The notes: generated by a model not told the origin, from the letters alone. Counted from the first letter of the stretch, positions 34,726 through 44,735 are shown. The stretch: 60,297 nucleotides of DNA from Xanthobacteraceae bacterium (GCA_030037895.1 JASHPW010000032.1:1-60297), one strand, 5' to 3'. Translations and numbers: made by a program.

Positions 34726-37463
34726 GCAGGCCGACCGCGCCGGTCGCGCGCCTGCAAAACGTCACGCAGCGTTACGGCCGCACAACAGCGCTCGACGCGA
34801 TCACGGTCGTGTTGCCGTCCGGCTGCATGGTCGGACTGATCGGCCCCGACGGCGTCGGCAAGTCGACGCTTTTAAGCATGATCGCCGGGGCGCGGCACAT
34901 ACAATCGGGCGACGTCTTCGTGCTCGACGGCGACATGAAAGATGCCGCGCATCGCGCGGCGGTTTGCCCACGTATCGCCTATATGCCGCAGGGGCTAGGC
35001 AAGAACCTTTATCCCGATCTCAGCATCCGCGAGAACATCGAGTTCTTCGGTCGCATGTTCGGCCAGCCGCGCTCCGAACGGGCATGGCGGATTGCCGAGC
35101 TTTTGCAGAGCACGGGGCTTGCCCCGTTCGCCGATCGTCCTGCCAAGAAACTCTCGGGCGGCATGCGGCAGAAACTCGGGCTGTGCTGCTCGCTCATTCA
35201 TGATCCCGACCTGTTGATCCTGGACGAGCCCACGACCGGAGTCGACCCGCTGTCGCGGCGGCAGTTCTGGGAGCTGATCGCGCGCATGCGTCGCCGTCGC
35301 GCCGGGATGAGCATCGTGGTCGCAACCGCCTACATGGAAGAAGCCGAGCGGTTCGATTCGCTTGTTGCCATGAACGACGGACGAATTCTCGCGGTCGGCT
35401 CTCCACTCGAACTCAAGGCACGGACGCAAACGCCCACCGTCGAGGAAGCGTTCATCGCGCTGCTTCCGGAGGAACTCCGAGCCGGACGCAAAAGGCTGGA
35501 GATACCGCCGAACCGTACCGTAAACGCCGAGCCGGTCATCATTGCGCGCGACCTTACCTGCCGCTTTGGCGAGTTCACCGCCGTCGATCACGTGAATTTC
35601 ACCATCGAACGCGGCGAGATTTTCGGCTTTGTCGGCTCGAACGGATGCGGCAAGACCACGACGATGAAAATGCTGACCGGCTTGCTGGCACCGAGCGAAG
35701 GCGAAGCTCTTTTGTTCGGCCGGGCGCTCGACGCCCGCGACATCAATTCGCGCCGGCGCGTCGGATACATGTCGCAATCGTTCTCGCTCTATGCCGAACT
35801 TACCGTCCGTCAGAACCTCGAACTTCACGCGCGGCTTTTCCATCTGCCGGCCCAAAAAGCCGCCGCACGCTTTCGCGAGCTGGTCGCTCATTTCGGCCTT
35901 GACGAGTATCTCGATCAGCTCGCCTCGGACCTGCCGTTGGGTATTCGGCAGCGGCTGTCGTTGGCGGTCGCCATCGTGCACGAGCCGGAAATGCTCATTC
36001 TCGACGAGCCGACCTCGGGCGTCGATCCTCTGGCGCGCGATTATTTTTGGGAATTGTTGATCGATCTTTCGCGCAATCAGGGCGTGACCATCTTTGTCTC
36101 GACCCACTTCATGAACGAAGCCGAGCGTTGCGACCGCCTATCGCTCATGGATTCGGGGCGCGTGCTCGCGACTGATACGCCCCGCAATTTGATCGAGTCC
36201 CGCGGCGCCGCCACGTTGGAGGGCGCGTTCATCAGTTATCTGGAGGAGGCGACGGGATCGTCCGCCGTCGACTCCGCCGGCGACATCGCGGTTCCTGCCG
36301 CTCCGGACGGGCCGGCGCCATCGCCGCCACCGCGGCCGCTGGTAAGCCTTCGACGCCTCTTCGCTTACACCATCCGGGAGACAATGGAGCTTCTGCGCGA
36401 TCCCATTCGTCTCACCTTCGCCATGTTCGGCACGGTTTTTTTAATGTTGGCGTTCGGCTTTGGCATTTCGACGGACGTCAACAACCTGACATTCGCCGTA
36501 CTCGACCGCGATCAAAGTCACGAGAGTCGCGCCTATCTCGAGGAGCTGAGGGGGTCGACCTATTTTGTGGAGCAGCCCGCGCTCGCCAATTATGCCGATC
36601 TGCAAAAGCGCATGCAGAGCGGGGCTATCAGGGCCGCCATCGAGATTCCTCCTGGATTTGGTCGTGATCTGGAGGCCGGCCGGCCGGCCTGGGTGGGCGC
36701 CTGGGTCGATGGCGCCATGCCGTTCCGCGCCGATACGATCCGCGGCTATCTGCAGGCCATGCATCAACTCTATCTGACGGATCCGGCCGTCAAGACGACT
36801 CTGCCGCAGGCGCGTTCGGCCGCCAGAATCGAAGTGCGGTTCAAGTACAACCAGGATTTCGAAAGCGTCTACGCCATGGTGCCGACGAGCCTGTCGATGT
36901 TGCTGGCGCTATTTCCGGCGATCCTCATGGCGCTCGCCATCGTGCGCGAGAAAGAGCTCGGCTCGATCACCAATCTTTATGTGACTCCGGTTACTCGTAT
37001 CGAGTTCCTGCTCGGCAAGCAAATTCCCTATATCGGCATCGCCATGACGAACTTTGCGCTGATGTTCCTCATGGCGTTGTTCATCTTCCAGGTGCCGCTC
37101 AAGGGCAGCTTTCTCGCGCTCCTCCTCGGCGTGCTGGTTTACGTCACTGCGACGACCGCCTACGGCATGGTGATCTCGGCGTTCGCAAGCACGCAGATCG
37201 CCGCGCTGTTTGGCACCGCCATCATGACGTTCCTGCCGGCGTCGCAGTTCTCCGGAATGATGGTGCCGGTGTCCTCGCTCTCGGCAACGGCGCAAATCAT
37301 GGGGCGGGCGTTCCCTATGACTTATTTCATACCGATCAGCGTCGGCGCCTTCACCAAGGGATTAAGCTTTGCCGAACTCGCTGGGCATGTGGCGGAACTC
37401 GCCGTTTTTATTCCGGTCTTGACGCTGATCAGTTTCGTCCTTCTGCGCAAGCAGGAACGCTAG
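34722..37463 (+). CDS. rbbA: RbbA-type ABC transporter: two ATPase domains fused to an ABC-2 membrane domain
   Basis: The 913-residue protein has NBD1 (about 8-240), NBD2 (about 265-500) and a C-terminal ABC-2 permease (about 545-913, six helices). NBD1 has Walker [10 protein letters not shown], signature LSGGMRQKL and Walker [11 protein letters not shown], but its H-loop reads VATAYMEEA with no His. NBD2 has Walker [11 protein letters not shown]-loop VSTHFMNEA, but a degenerate signature LPLGIRQRL. Pairing predicts one canonical and one degenerate ATP site. In E. coli RbbA was described as ribosome-associated; the transporter role with the flanking HlyD and permease is more consistent with the operon. 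The ATG overlaps the HlyD stop. Confidence 0.9.
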   Translation: MSRPTAPVARLQNVTQRYGRTTALDAITVVLPSGCMVGLIGPDGVGKSTLLSMIAGARHIQSGDVFVLDGDMKDAAHRAAVCPRIAYMPQGLGKNLYPDLSIRENIEFFGRMFGQPRSERAWRIAELLQSTGLAPFADRPAKKLSGGMRQKLGLCCSLIHDPDLLILDEPTTGVDPLSRRQFWELIARMRRRRAGMSIVVATAYMEEAERFDSLVAMNDGRILAVGSPLELKARTQTPTVEEAFIALLPEELRAGRKRLEIPPNRTVNAEPVIIARDLTCRFGEFTAVDHVNFTIERGEIFGFVGSNGCGKTTTMKMLTGLLAPSEGEALLFGRALDARDINSRRRVGYMSQSFSLYAELTVRQNLELHARLFHLPAQKAAARFRELVAHFGLDEYLDQLASDLPLGIRQRLSLAVAIVHEPEMLILDEPTSGVDPLARDYFWELLIDLSRNQGVTIFVSTHFMNEAERCDRLSLMDSGRVLATDTPRNLIESRGAATLEGAFISYLEEATGSSAVDSAGDIAVPAAPDGPAPSPPPRPLVSLRRLFAYTIRETMELLRDPIRLTFAMFGTVFLMLAFGFGISTDVNNLTFAVLDRDQSHESRAYLEELRGSTYFVEQPALANYADLQKRMQSGAIRAAIEIPPGFGRDLEAGRPAWVGAWVDGAMPFRADTIRGYLQAMHQLYLTDPAVKTTLPQARSAARIEVRFKYNQDFESVYAMVPTSLSMLLALFPAILMALAIVREKELGSITNLYVTPVTRIEFLLGKQIPYIGIAMTNFALMFLMALFIFQVPLKGSFLALLLGVLVYVTATTAYGMVISAFASTQIAALFGTAIMTFLPASQFSGMMVPVSSLSATAQIMGRAFPMTYFIPISVGAFTKGLSFAELAGHVAELAVFIPVLTLISFVLLRKQER

Positions 37464-37474
37464 GAACATGCCCG

Positions 37475-38599
37475 ATGCGCAAGATCGGAAACATTTTCTG
37501 GCTCGGCACCAAGGAACTGCGCAGCTTTCTTCACGATTTCGTGCTGCTCGGGTTTGTCGTCTATGCATTTTCCCTCGCCATCATGGCGCAAGCGAACAGC
37601 TACTCGCAGGAGGTGCATAATGCTTCAATCGGGGCGGTCGACGAGGATCATTCGGAATTGTCGCGACGAATCATTCGTGCGTTCTTGCCGCCCTATTTTC
37701 ATCAACCGCGGCGGATCGCCGAGCGGGACATCGTCCCGCTCATGAACCTGGGCAAATACACTTTCACGATCGACATCCCGCCAAACTTCGAGCGGGACGT
37801 TCTCGGCGGGCGCAACCCCGCGATCCAACTCAACGTCGACGCCACCATGATGGTTCAGGGCGGCCTCGGCGCGGACTATGCGCAACAAATCATCATGACC
37901 GAGATACAAGACTTCCTATCGCATACCGAAGGCACGGCGCCGCCGCCGGTCAATCTCGACGTACGCATCCTGTTTAATCCCAACCTCACCAGCGCATGGT
38001 TCACCAGCGTCATGGGCATCATCAACAGCGTCAGCATGCTGGCAATCATTCTCGCCGGCGCCGCGATTGTACGCGAGCGGGAGCACGGCACCATGGACCA
38101 TCTCCTGGTGATGCCGCTGACGCCGTTCGAGATTGCGATGTCCAAGGTCTGGGCGAACGGCCTGGTAATCACCGTGGCGGTCGGCCTTTCGCTTTATCTC
38201 GTCGTCCGCACGTTGCTCGGCGTTCCCATCGCCGGATCGATCCCGCTGTTCATGGTCGGGGTGGCGATCTATCTGTTCTTCGCCTGTGCCGTCGGCATAT
38301 TCATCGGCACCATCGCACGCTCGATGCCGCAGCTCGGCCTGCTCTACCTTTTGATCTACTTGCCGACGATCATGCTCTCCGGCAGCAACACGCCGCTCGA
38401 AAGCATGCCGCCATGGCTGGCGACCGTGATGCAGGCTTCGCCGTCGACACATTTCGTATCCTTCGCGCAGTCGATCCTTTATCGCGGCGCGGGTATCGGC
38501 GTGGTGTGGCCGCAATTCGCGCTGGTGGCGGGGATCGGCGGGTTGTTCTTTGTTCTCGCCATTCTGCGCTTCCGCTCCACCGCCGCGCAGACGACATAG
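37475..38599 (+). CDS. ABC-2 type permease of the RbbA-type exporter
   Basis: The 374-residue protein has an N-terminal helix (FVLLGFVVYAFSLAIMAQA), an extracytoplasmic domain of about 140 residues and five C-terminal helices. The ABC-2 signature region includes IVREREHGTMDHLLVMPLTPFEI and LLYLLIYLPTIMLSGSNTP. It corresponds to YhhJ and would form a heterodimeric channel with the membrane part of the RbbA-like protein. It follows that gene by 11 bp. Confidence 0.9.
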   Translation: MRKIGNIFWLGTKELRSFLHDFVLLGFVVYAFSLAIMAQANSYSQEVHNASIGAVDEDHSELSRRIIRAFLPPYFHQPRRIAERDIVPLMNLGKYTFTIDIPPNFERDVLGGRNPAIQLNVDATMMVQGGLGADYAQQIIMTEIQDFLSHTEGTAPPPVNLDVRILFNPNLTSAWFTSVMGIINSVSMLAIILAGAAIVREREHGTMDHLLVMPLTPFEIAMSKVWANGLVITVAVGLSLYLVVRTLLGVPIAGSIPLFMVGVAIYLFFACAVGIFIGTIARSMPQLGLLYLLIYLPTIMLSGSNTPLESMPPWLATVMQASPSTHFVSFAQSILYRGAGIGVVWPQFALVAGIGGLFFVLAILRFRSTAAQTT

Positions 38600-38649
38600 A
38601 TACGAGATCGAGAAGCGATCAAATTCCACTCATGTTCGGAGAAGTATCG

Positions 38650-38663
38650 TTGACCCGGATCAA
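38650..38663 (+). promoter_or_regulatory. FixK/FNR box, distal of a tandem pair before adh
   Basis: TTGACCCGGATCAA fits TTGA-N6-TCAA. Its centre is 17 bp upstream of the second box at 38667-38680 and 132 bp before the adh ATG. Confidence 0.75.
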
Positions 38664-38666
38664 TCG

Positions 38667-38680
38667 TTGACTCAGATCAA
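38667..38680 (+). promoter_or_regulatory. FixK/FNR box, proximal of a tandem pair before adh
   Basis: TTGACTCAGATCAA fits TTGA-N6-TCAA. It begins four bases after the first box ends, putting the two on nearly opposite faces of the helix (17 bp between centres), so simultaneous binding of two dimers would be crowded. The centre is 115 bp before the ATG at 38789. Confidence 0.78.
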
Positions 38681-38788
38681 CGCGACATCGCCGCGTTAGA
38701 CGATAATGTTTGGCGTGAAACGAAATGAGATCGACATTCGTTGGACTCATGCGATCTCGATAACTCGTTAAAACGACGCGGGAAGACC

Positions 38789-39829
38789 ATGAAAGCTCTC
38801 ATCTATCAAGGACCGGGCAAAAAAGCGCTGGAAGACCGTCCGCTGCCGAAGATTATCGCCGCGACGGACGCCATCGTGAAGATTGCGAAGACGACCATCT
38901 GCGGAACCGACCTGCATATCCTCAAAGGCGACGTGCCGACTTGCAAGCCGGGACGCATTCTCGGCCATGAGGGCGTCGGCGTCGTGGACAGCATCGGTGC
39001 CGGCGTTACCACCTTTCGCCCGGGCGATCGTGTTCTCATCTCCTGCATCTCCGCCTGTGGCCGATGCGAACACTGCCGCAGCGGCATGTACTCTCACTGC
39101 ACGACGGGCGGCTGGATTCTCGGCAATGAAATCGACGGAACGCAAGCCGAGTACGTGCGCATACCCCATGCGGACACCAGCCTCTATCGGGCGCCGAAAG
39201 GCGTCGAGGAGGACGCGTTAGTGATGTTGAGCGACATCCTGCCGACCGGCTTCGAATGCGGCGTCCTCAACGGCAAGGTTCGGCCCGGCGACAGCGTGGC
39301 GATCGTCGGCGCCGGCCCCATCGGCCTTGCCGCCTTGCTGACCGCCCAGTTCTACTCGCCCGCCGACATCATCATGATCGACCTCGATGCGAACCGGCTC
39401 GACACCGCCAAGCGGTTCGGCGCCACGGCAACCGTCAACAGCAAGGACGGCAGGGCCGCGGAAAAGGTGATGCAGATGACCGGCGGACGCGGCGTGAATG
39501 CCGCCATCGAGGCGGTCGGCATTCCCGCGACTTTCGCGCTTTGCGAAGACATTGTCGCGCCCGGCGGCACCATCGCCAATATCGGCGTTCACGGCGTCAA
39601 GGTGGACCTCCACCTCGAGCGCCTGTGGTCGCACAACATCACGATCACGACGCGGCTCGTGGACACCGTCACGACGCCGATGCTGCTCAAGACCGTGCAA
39701 TCCGGCAAGATCGATCCGCAGCGTCTGATCACGCACCGCTTCAAGCTCGAGCAAATCCTCGACGCCTATGACACCTTCGGGCGAGCCGCTAGCACCCGGG
39801 CGCTCAAGGTGCTGATCGAGGCCGCATAG
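38789..39829 (+). CDS. Zinc-dependent alcohol dehydrogenase (medium-chain)
   Basis: The 346-residue enzyme has the catalytic zinc ligands in CGTDLHI and GHEGVGVV, four structural-zinc cysteines in SACGRCEHCRSGMYSHC and the nucleotide motif GAGPIGLAAL. An acidic Asp (MIDLDANRLD) favours NAD(H). By length and motif it resembles alcohol/threonine dehydrogenase-like enzymes used to reoxidise NADH in low oxygen. The ATG at 38789 has a GGAAG SD, and an upstream in-frame ATG (38741) gives a non-homologous extension. Two tandem FixK boxes precede it. Confidence 0.92.
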   Translation: MKALIYQGPGKKALEDRPLPKIIAATDAIVKIAKTTICGTDLHILKGDVPTCKPGRILGHEGVGVVDSIGAGVTTFRPGDRVLISCISACGRCEHCRSGMYSHCTTGGWILGNEIDGTQAEYVRIPHADTSLYRAPKGVEEDALVMLSDILPTGFECGVLNGKVRPGDSVAIVGAGPIGLAALLTAQFYSPADIIMIDLDANRLDTAKRFGATATVNSKDGRAAEKVMQMTGGRGVNAAIEAVGIPATFALCEDIVAPGGTIANIGVHGVKVDLHLERLWSHNITITTRLVDTVTTPMLLKTVQSGKIDPQRLITHRFKLEQILDAYDTFGRAASTRALKVLIEAA

Positions 39830-40078
39830 GTTGGGAAATGCCGCCGACGGCGCGATAAGTCGTTCGGTCGGTTTCCATGCGGTAACCGGGCTGGGCGAAA
39901 TCTTCGACCGCAGCCTATATGCTTGGTGGCCAGGCGACGTCCGCAATGGAGCATGAGACGCCCGCCGCGATGTCATCATCCTCAGCGGCAGGCGCAATCG
40001 CGGATGAGATCGGATCCGACATCCATCGGACAAAAATCATCGGGCGGTTAGATCGCGGGTGTATTTTGGAGGCGGGCA

Positions 40079-40528
40079 ATGAAGAGGCTTTCGATCCCCC
40101 ACGGCGCGTTGGTGTTCGTCGGCGACGGGCAGAAGGCCCTATTCCTTCGTAATGTCGGCGACGAGAAATTTCCAAATCTGGCCGCCGAGCGTGTGTTCAC
40201 TGACGATAATCCGCCGACCCACGCGCAAGGGGCCGATCGCCCGGGGCGGGCGTTCAAGCGGGCGGCGACGAACCTGCGCAGCAGCATGGAGACGACCGAT
40301 TGGCATGAGCTGGAGAAGGAGCGTTTTGTCGGGCGCGTGGCTGCCGCCCTGGAGCAACTCGTCCGTGCGGAGAAGGCCAAGGCGATCATTGTTGTCGCTC
40401 CGCCGGGGACGCTTGCCGAGCTGCGGCAAGCGTTCCACGAGGATGTGAAGAGACGAATTATTTCCGAGGTCAACAAGGATCTGACCAAGCACCCCGTTTG
40501 GGAAATCGAAAAGCACCTCGTGGAATGA
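40079..40528 (+). CDS. Host-attachment (AtsA-like, PF10116) family protein
   Basis: The 149-residue soluble protein matches the family named for an Agrobacterium protein needed for attachment to host cells: ALVFVGDGQKALFLRNVGDE, DWHELEKERFVGRVAAALEQ, KAIIVVAPPGTLAELRQAFH and KDLTKHPVWEIEKHL. The fold is related to eRF1/aRNase-like domains; the biochemical role is unknown, and in free-living bacteria the genes often sit with stress genes. The 249 bp upstream hold no gene or FixK box that I can see. Confidence 0.82.
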   Translation: MKRLSIPHGALVFVGDGQKALFLRNVGDEKFPNLAAERVFTDDNPPTHAQGADRPGRAFKRAATNLRSSMETTDWHELEKERFVGRVAAALEQLVRAEKAKAIIVVAPPGTLAELRQAFHEDVKRRIISEVNKDLTKHPVWEIEKHLVE

Positions 40529-40547
40529 CGACTGATTGAAACGCGTC

Positions 40548-40606
40548 CACCGCGCCGAAAGGCGTGGGCGTCGAACCGGCAATCGGCCTCGTTGTCCGTA
40601 TCAAAC
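40548..40606 (-). pseudogene. Fragment of a paralogue of the 136-aa gene at 20866
   Basis: Read on the minus strand this stretch encodes DTDNEADCRFDAHAFRR, which aligns with DQDDEAGYRFGVHAFRP in the 136-aa protein, and the DNA is visibly similar over about 55 bp to 20944-21000. There is no start, stop or flanking similarity, so it is a decayed or transposed piece. Confidence 0.5.
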
Positions 40607-40611
40607 CGAGG

Positions 40612-40839
40612 TCAACGGCGGCTGCGACCGCCCGAGGGCCGCGGAGACTTCGAGGCGCCGAGACCCGAATCCCCGTCATCGCCCAAAACCTTTCCGCTTT
40701 TCAGGTTGACCGAGTGCATCCGCGTGCAGGCCGTGCACGCTACGGGTTCATAGGTCGCGCCGTCTTCGCTCGGATCATCAGCGATCCAGCCCTGCACGTT
40801 CAGGCCCGTGATCGGGCATCGGTAGATAAAGGGAGCCAT
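40612..40839 (-). CDS. Small protein with a possible zinc ribbon, 75 aa
   Basis: The product begins MAPFIYRCPITGLNVQGWIA and has a second cysteine pair in EPVACTACTRMHSVNLKSGK, so the four-residue set C...C-x2-C could bind a metal, though one ligand of a classical four-Cys ribbon is missing. The Arg/Ser-rich tail is probably disordered. It starts 22 bp after the CBS-BON stop on the same strand and may share its transcript. Similar short proteins occur in Bradyrhizobium-like bacteria. Confidence 0.6.
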   Translation of the reverse strand: MAPFIYRCPITGLNVQGWIADDPSEDGATYEPVACTACTRMHSVNLKSGKVLGDDGDSGLGASKSPRPSGGRSRR

Positions 40840-40861
40840 GGTGCGGGATTTGCCGCGTTCG

Positions 40862-41608
40862 CTAGATGACGGTCAGCGTCGAGGCCGGCGCGGACCCTTC
40901 GGCCGCGTCTTCGGTCGAGGGAAACGCCGTGCCGGATATCGGCTCGACCCAAACGAGATGATCGCGCACCTGTTTAACGCCGGCGACATTCTCGGCGGCG
41001 ACGATGCACGCTTGGCGTTCGCGCTCGTCCATGATCGTGCCCCACAATTCCGCCACGCCGTCCTTGACGACCACGGTGATTCCCGGAGCCCAGGGTTCGT
41101 TGCCGAGTGCGGCCGTAATGTCGTCGCGGATCGTCGAATCGCTCTTGGCCGGTCCCGGCGTGTCGCGGACGAGGCTCGCCAGGGCGTAGAGGAGATTGGC
41201 CCGACTCACGATGCCCACCACCTTACCGTCACGCAGGACGGGAAGCCGCTTGATCCGCCGGCGCTCCATGAGATCGACGACGGTATCGAGCGAATCGTCC
41301 TCGGCGACCGTCACTGGATCGAGCGTCATGACTTCATCGATTTTCCGACCGGACGCGTGCACGTATTCGGCGGACAGCCGCCCGGGGCCGATAACGAACT
41401 CCAGCCATTTCGGTCGTCGCCGTTGCGTGCCAATTTCACTGCGGCGCAGAAAATCTCCTTCCGTCACGATGCCGACGAGGTTGCCCGCGGCGGCGACGAC
41501 CGGCAGGCCGCTGATCCCGTTCTGCAGCATCAGGCGCGCGGCTTTGAGAATCGTGTCGTCGGGCGCCACGGAAATCACGTTTCGCGTCATCACATCACGG
41601 ACTTGCAT
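40862..41608 (-). CDS. Two-CBS plus BON domain protein
   Basis: The 248-residue protein has two CBS motifs (about 1-60 with MQVRDVMTRNVISVAPDDTI, and 88-145 with VMTLDPVTVAEDDSLDTVVD) and a C-terminal BON domain (about 155-222, IRDDITAALG, VVVKDGVAELWGTI). CBS pairs bind adenosine nucleotides and act as energy sensors; BON domains bind membranes or other proteins. It lies 62 bp downstream of fixK on the same strand, so it may be read through from fixK; no separate FixK box is visible. CBS proteins of this kind are part of oxygen-starvation responses in other bacteria. Confidence 0.88.
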   Translation of the reverse strand: MQVRDVMTRNVISVAPDDTILKAARLMLQNGISGLPVVAAAGNLVGIVTEGDFLRRSEIGTQRRRPKWLEFVIGPGRLSAEYVHASGRKIDEVMTLDPVTVAEDDSLDTVVDLMERRRIKRLPVLRDGKVVGIVSRANLLYALASLVRDTPGPAKSDSTIRDDITAALGNEPWAPGITVVVKDGVAELWGTIMDERERQACIVAAENVAGVKQVRDHLVWVEPISGTAFPSTEDAAEGSAPASTLTVI

Positions 41609-41670
41609 AACCGGTCCTCCTTCAATGTTCGATTGATCGGAGCTTTCGCCACATCCCGGCGAACATGATC

Positions 41671-42387
41671 TCAGGCGTTCAAACGATTCAGCGCGGAGCG
41701 GTTGCGCACCACGATGCGCCGGGACGTCGGCACCTCGATCGCCGCCGCGCTTTCGAGCGACGTCAACGTCCGCGAGACGGTCTCGATCGTCAGGCCGAGA
41801 TAGTCGGCGATATCCTGGCGCGACATCGGCAGCTCGATGGAGTTGCCGGCTGATCCGCGGGCCGCCATCTCCAGGAGGAAGCTCGCCACCCGCTCCTGCG
41901 CGCTCTTGACGAGCAGCAGGACGTGCTGTTGCGCCTGCCTCAGCTCGCGGCCGGTGAGGACGAAAAGCCCGCGCGCGATCGCTGCATCGCGCTGCGCAAG
42001 CGCCGTGATGGCGCTGCGCTTGATCACCAATATCTTCGCATCGGTGATGGCCTCGGCCGACAGCGTGTGCTCGTCGGCGAATTCAAGGCCGAAAATATCG
42101 CCGGACAGATAGAATCCGCCGATCTGGCGGCGGCCGTCGTTCAGGACCTTGTAAGTCCGCACGCTGCCGCTGATGACCTTGTAAATGTATTCGGCAGGCT
42201 CGTCCTCACCGAAAATCTCCGCGTTACGCGGAAACGACATGGTAGCGCCCATGAGATGCATGGAGTGGCCCAACGGCTCGCGCTCGCCGGCGTCGTCGAG
42301 ATCGTGGCGCGCGACCGGCGCGGCATTGCGCGTCGGCGGGATGGAGCGACGGAAAGTATCGGCGGAAACGGATGTTTGCGTGAGCAT
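41671..42387 (-). CDS. fixK: FixK-type Crp/Fnr transcription activator
   Basis: The 238-residue regulator has a sensor barrel without the FNR cysteine cluster, a long dimer helix (GRELRQAQQHVLLLVKSAQE) and a helix-turn-helix with LPMSRQDIADYLGLTIETVS, then RTL. The recognition helix E-T-V-S-R is that of FixK/FNR proteins, which read TTGA-N6-TCAA. It is divergent from fixL with 96 bp between them, and no TTGA-N6-TCAA site lies in front of it, consistent with control by FixJ. FixK is the expected activator of the boxes listed across this window. The CBS-BON gene follows on the same strand. Confidence 0.9.
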   Translation of the reverse strand: MLTQTSVSADTFRRSIPPTRNAAPVARHDLDDAGEREPLGHSMHLMGATMSFPRNAEIFGEDEPAEYIYKVISGSVRTYKVLNDGRRQIGGFYLSGDIFGLEFADEHTLSAEAITDAKILVIKRSAITALAQRDAAIARGLFVLTGRELRQAQQHVLLLVKSAQERVASFLLEMAARGSAGNSIELPMSRQDIADYLGLTIETVSRTLTSLESAAAIEVPTSRRIVVRNRSALNRLNA

Positions 42388-42457
42388 GGCCCTTTACCTC
42401 CAGGAGCGTCGGGAGGTATTGGTAACCGTCGAGAAGCCGGTGAAAAATTCAGATAAT

Positions 42458-42469
42458 GCCCCTAAGGGC
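42458..42469. promoter_or_regulatory. Short inverted repeat in the fixK-fixL intergenic region
   Basis: GCCCCTAAGGGC has arms GCCC/GGGC around CTAA. It is the only symmetrical element I see in the 96 bp between the divergent fixK and fixL genes and is a candidate FixJ or autoregulatory site, but I cannot match it to a proven FixJ consensus. Confidence 0.3.
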
Positions 42470-42483
42470 TTTTCCTGAGGGGA

Positions 42484-44100
42484 ATGCAGGAGGCGCTCGA
42501 CCAAAGGCGATCGGCTGAGGCGATCGGCAAAAAGCCCATAGAACATGACACGGGCACGATCATCTGCAGTGGGATCGTCGGCAACCATGTCGATGCGCAA
42601 CTGGACGCGGTAAGGTGGGAATTGAAGGCCCCCGTATTCCACAAAGCCTTTATGCCATACGGCATTGCGATCCTGGCGATCGCAGCGGCGTTGGCAGTTC
42701 GCCTGGCATGGGCGTCGATCTTGATCGGCGAGGCGTCCTACCTGTTTTTCCTGCCGGCCATCCTGATCGCATCAACGCTTGGCGGCTTGGGTCCCGGGCT
42801 TTTCGCAACTATCGCGGGCCTGCTGCTCGGCTTGTTTTTTGTTGTCGACTTTCGCGCAGTGTCGAATGCCGACGTTGTGAATGCCGTCGTCTTCACGCTC
42901 GTCGGCGCGGGCGCGTCATGGGGCGGCGAATTGCTGCGTCGCGCGCGCCTCGCCGCAGCCGCAAATGCGACGGCCGCGATGTCCCGCGCGGCCCATCTCA
43001 AATCCATACTCGATAGTATTCCCGAAGCCATGATCGTCATCGATGATCGCGGCATCATGCAATCGTTCAGCTCGACGGCGGAACGGCTGTTCGGCCGCAC
43101 CGCGGCGGACGTCGTGGGGAAAAACGTCAAGATATTGATGCCGTCGCCCTACCGGGAAAACCACGATGGCTATATCGAGCGCTATCTGCGCACCGGGGAG
43201 CGGCGCATCATCGGCATCGGCCGGGTCGTGGTCGGCGAACGTAAGGACGGTTCGACTTTTCCCATGGAGCTTGCCGTCGGCGAGATGCATGTCGGCGATC
43301 AACGCTTCTTCACCGGATTCATTCGCGACCTCACGGAACGCCAGGAGACTGAAGCGCGGCTGCAGGAGTTGCAGGCCGAGCTCGTGCACATGTCGCGCCT
43401 GACCGCCATGGGGGAGATGGCCTCCGCTCTCGCCCACGAACTCAATCAGCCGCTGTCGGCGATCGTCAATTATATGAAAGGATCGCGCCGGCTCCTGGAG
43501 GACAGTCGCGACGAGCGCGCGGGCATCCTGCGCGACGCCATAGGAAAGGCTGCAGAACAGGCCCTGCGGGCGGGTGAGATCATCCGCCGTTTGCGCGACT
43601 TCGTCACCCGCGGCGAGAGCGAGCGGCGGGTCGAGGACGTGAAGAAGCTCATCGAGGAAGCGAGCGCGCTCGCACTGGTCGGCGCTAAGGACCGCGGCGT
43701 GCGCGTCCGTTTCCAATTCGATCCGGGCGTCGATTTCGTGCTTGCGGACAAGGTGCAGATTCAGCAGGTCCTGCTCAACCTGATGCGCAACGCCATCGAG
43801 GCGATGGAGGACTCGGAAAAGCGCGAGCTTGTCGTATCGACGGTCTCGACGGCGGACAACCAGGTCGCGATCGGCGTGTCCGACACCGGGTCCGGGATCA
43901 CGCCGGAAATGAGCGCCCAGTTGTTTCAACCGTTCGTCACCACCAAGCCTCACGGCACGGGCGTCGGCCTTTCGATCTCGCGCACCATCGTCGAGGCGCA
44001 TGGCGGCTCGATCACGGCGCAGCCAAATCCCGGAGGGGGAACGGTGTTCCGGTTCACGTTACCGGCCGTCAATAAAGAGGAAGTCGGCAATGCCGTCTGA
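42484..44100 (+). CDS. fixL: FixL oxygen-sensing haem-PAS histidine kinase, membrane-bound form
   Basis: The 538-residue kinase has four N-terminal helices (about 58-150, DUF4118-like), a PAS domain (about 170-285), HisKA with His318 in [10 protein letters not shown], and a HATPase domain (about 395-530; [19 protein letters not shown]). In the PAS domain the haem ligand is conserved: ENHDGY places His227 where Bradyrhizobium FixL has His200, and Arg247 in IIGIGR is 20 residues later, matching Arg220. FixL autophosphorylates when O2 leaves the haem. The ATG follows GAGGGGA. Its stop overlaps the start of fixJ by 11 bp. Confidence 0.95.
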   Translation: MQEALDQRRSAEAIGKKPIEHDTGTIICSGIVGNHVDAQLDAVRWELKAPVFHKAFMPYGIAILAIAAALAVRLAWASILIGEASYLFFLPAILIASTLGGLGPGLFATIAGLLLGLFFVVDFRAVSNADVVNAVVFTLVGAGASWGGELLRRARLAAAANATAAMSRAAHLKSILDSIPEAMIVIDDRGIMQSFSSTAERLFGRTAADVVGKNVKILMPSPYRENHDGYIERYLRTGERRIIGIGRVVVGERKDGSTFPMELAVGEMHVGDQRFFTGFIRDLTERQETEARLQELQAELVHMSRLTAMGEMASALAHELNQPLSAIVNYMKGSRRLLEDSRDERAGILRDAIGKAAEQALRAGEIIRRLRDFVTRGESERRVEDVKKLIEEASALALVGAKDRGVRVRFQFDPGVDFVLADKVQIQQVLLNLMRNAIEAMEDSEKRELVVSTVSTADNQVAIGVSDTGSGITPEMSAQLFQPFVTTKPHGTGVGLSISRTIVEAHGGSITAQPNPGGGTVFRFTLPAVNKEEVGNAV

Positions 44101-44713
44101 AAAGGCCACCGTGCACGTGATCGACGACGACGAGGCGATACGCCAGTCCCTCGCGTTCCTGTTGCAGACGGCGCAGATCGAGGTCCAAACCTATTCGTCC
44201 GCCGCGGCCTTCCTGGATTTGCTGCCGGACGTTGGCGCGAGCTGCGTCATTACCGACGTGCGCATGCCCGGAATGAGCGGTATCGATCTGCTGCGGCGGT
44301 TGAAAGAGCTTAAGATCGGCGTCCCCGTGATCGTCATCACCGGTCACGGCGACGTGCCGTTGGCGGTGGAGGCGATGAAGATCGGCGCCGCGGATTTCTT
44401 CGAGAAGCCGTTCGACGACGAGGCGTTGCTGGCCAGCGTGCGCTCAGCGCTCAAGGAGCGCAACGCCGAGACAAAGCGGCACACGGAACGCGGCGATATC
44501 GAGAGCCGGATCGCGACGCTCTCCAATCGCGAACGCGACGTCTTGGGCGGCCTGGTGGCCGGCCGCGCCAACAAGCAGATCGCTTTCGATCTCGGCATCA
44601 GCCCACGCACCGTCGAAATCTATCGGGCGAACCTCATGAGCAAGATGCAGGCGGGAAGCCTGTCCGAACTGGTGCGCATGGCGCTTATTGCCGGCATTCT
44701 GGATGCAAGCTGA
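44090..44713 (+). CDS. fixJ: FixJ response regulator
   Basis: The 207-residue regulator has a receiver domain with the acidic pocket VIDDDEA, phospho-acceptor Asp56 in ITDVRMPG, Thr/Lys switch residues in VITGHGD and FEKPFDDE, and a LuxR-type helix-turn-helix ([20 protein letters not shown], then [13 protein letters not shown]). FixJ-phosphate activates fixK-type promoters under low oxygen. It overlaps the fixL stop, so the two proteins are made together. The internal ATG at 44090 is preferred over 44000 because the earlier stretch lies inside fixL and is not receiver-like. Confidence 0.96.
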   Translation: MPSEKATVHVIDDDEAIRQSLAFLLQTAQIEVQTYSSAAAFLDLLPDVGASCVITDVRMPGMSGIDLLRRLKELKIGVPVIVITGHGDVPLAVEAMKIGAADFFEKPFDDEALLASVRSALKERNAETKRHTERGDIESRIATLSNRERDVLGGLVAGRANKQIAFDLGISPRTVEIYRANLMSKMQAGSLSELVRMALIAGILDAS

Positions 44714-44735
44714 AAAATCGCCGGGCCGGTCTGCC

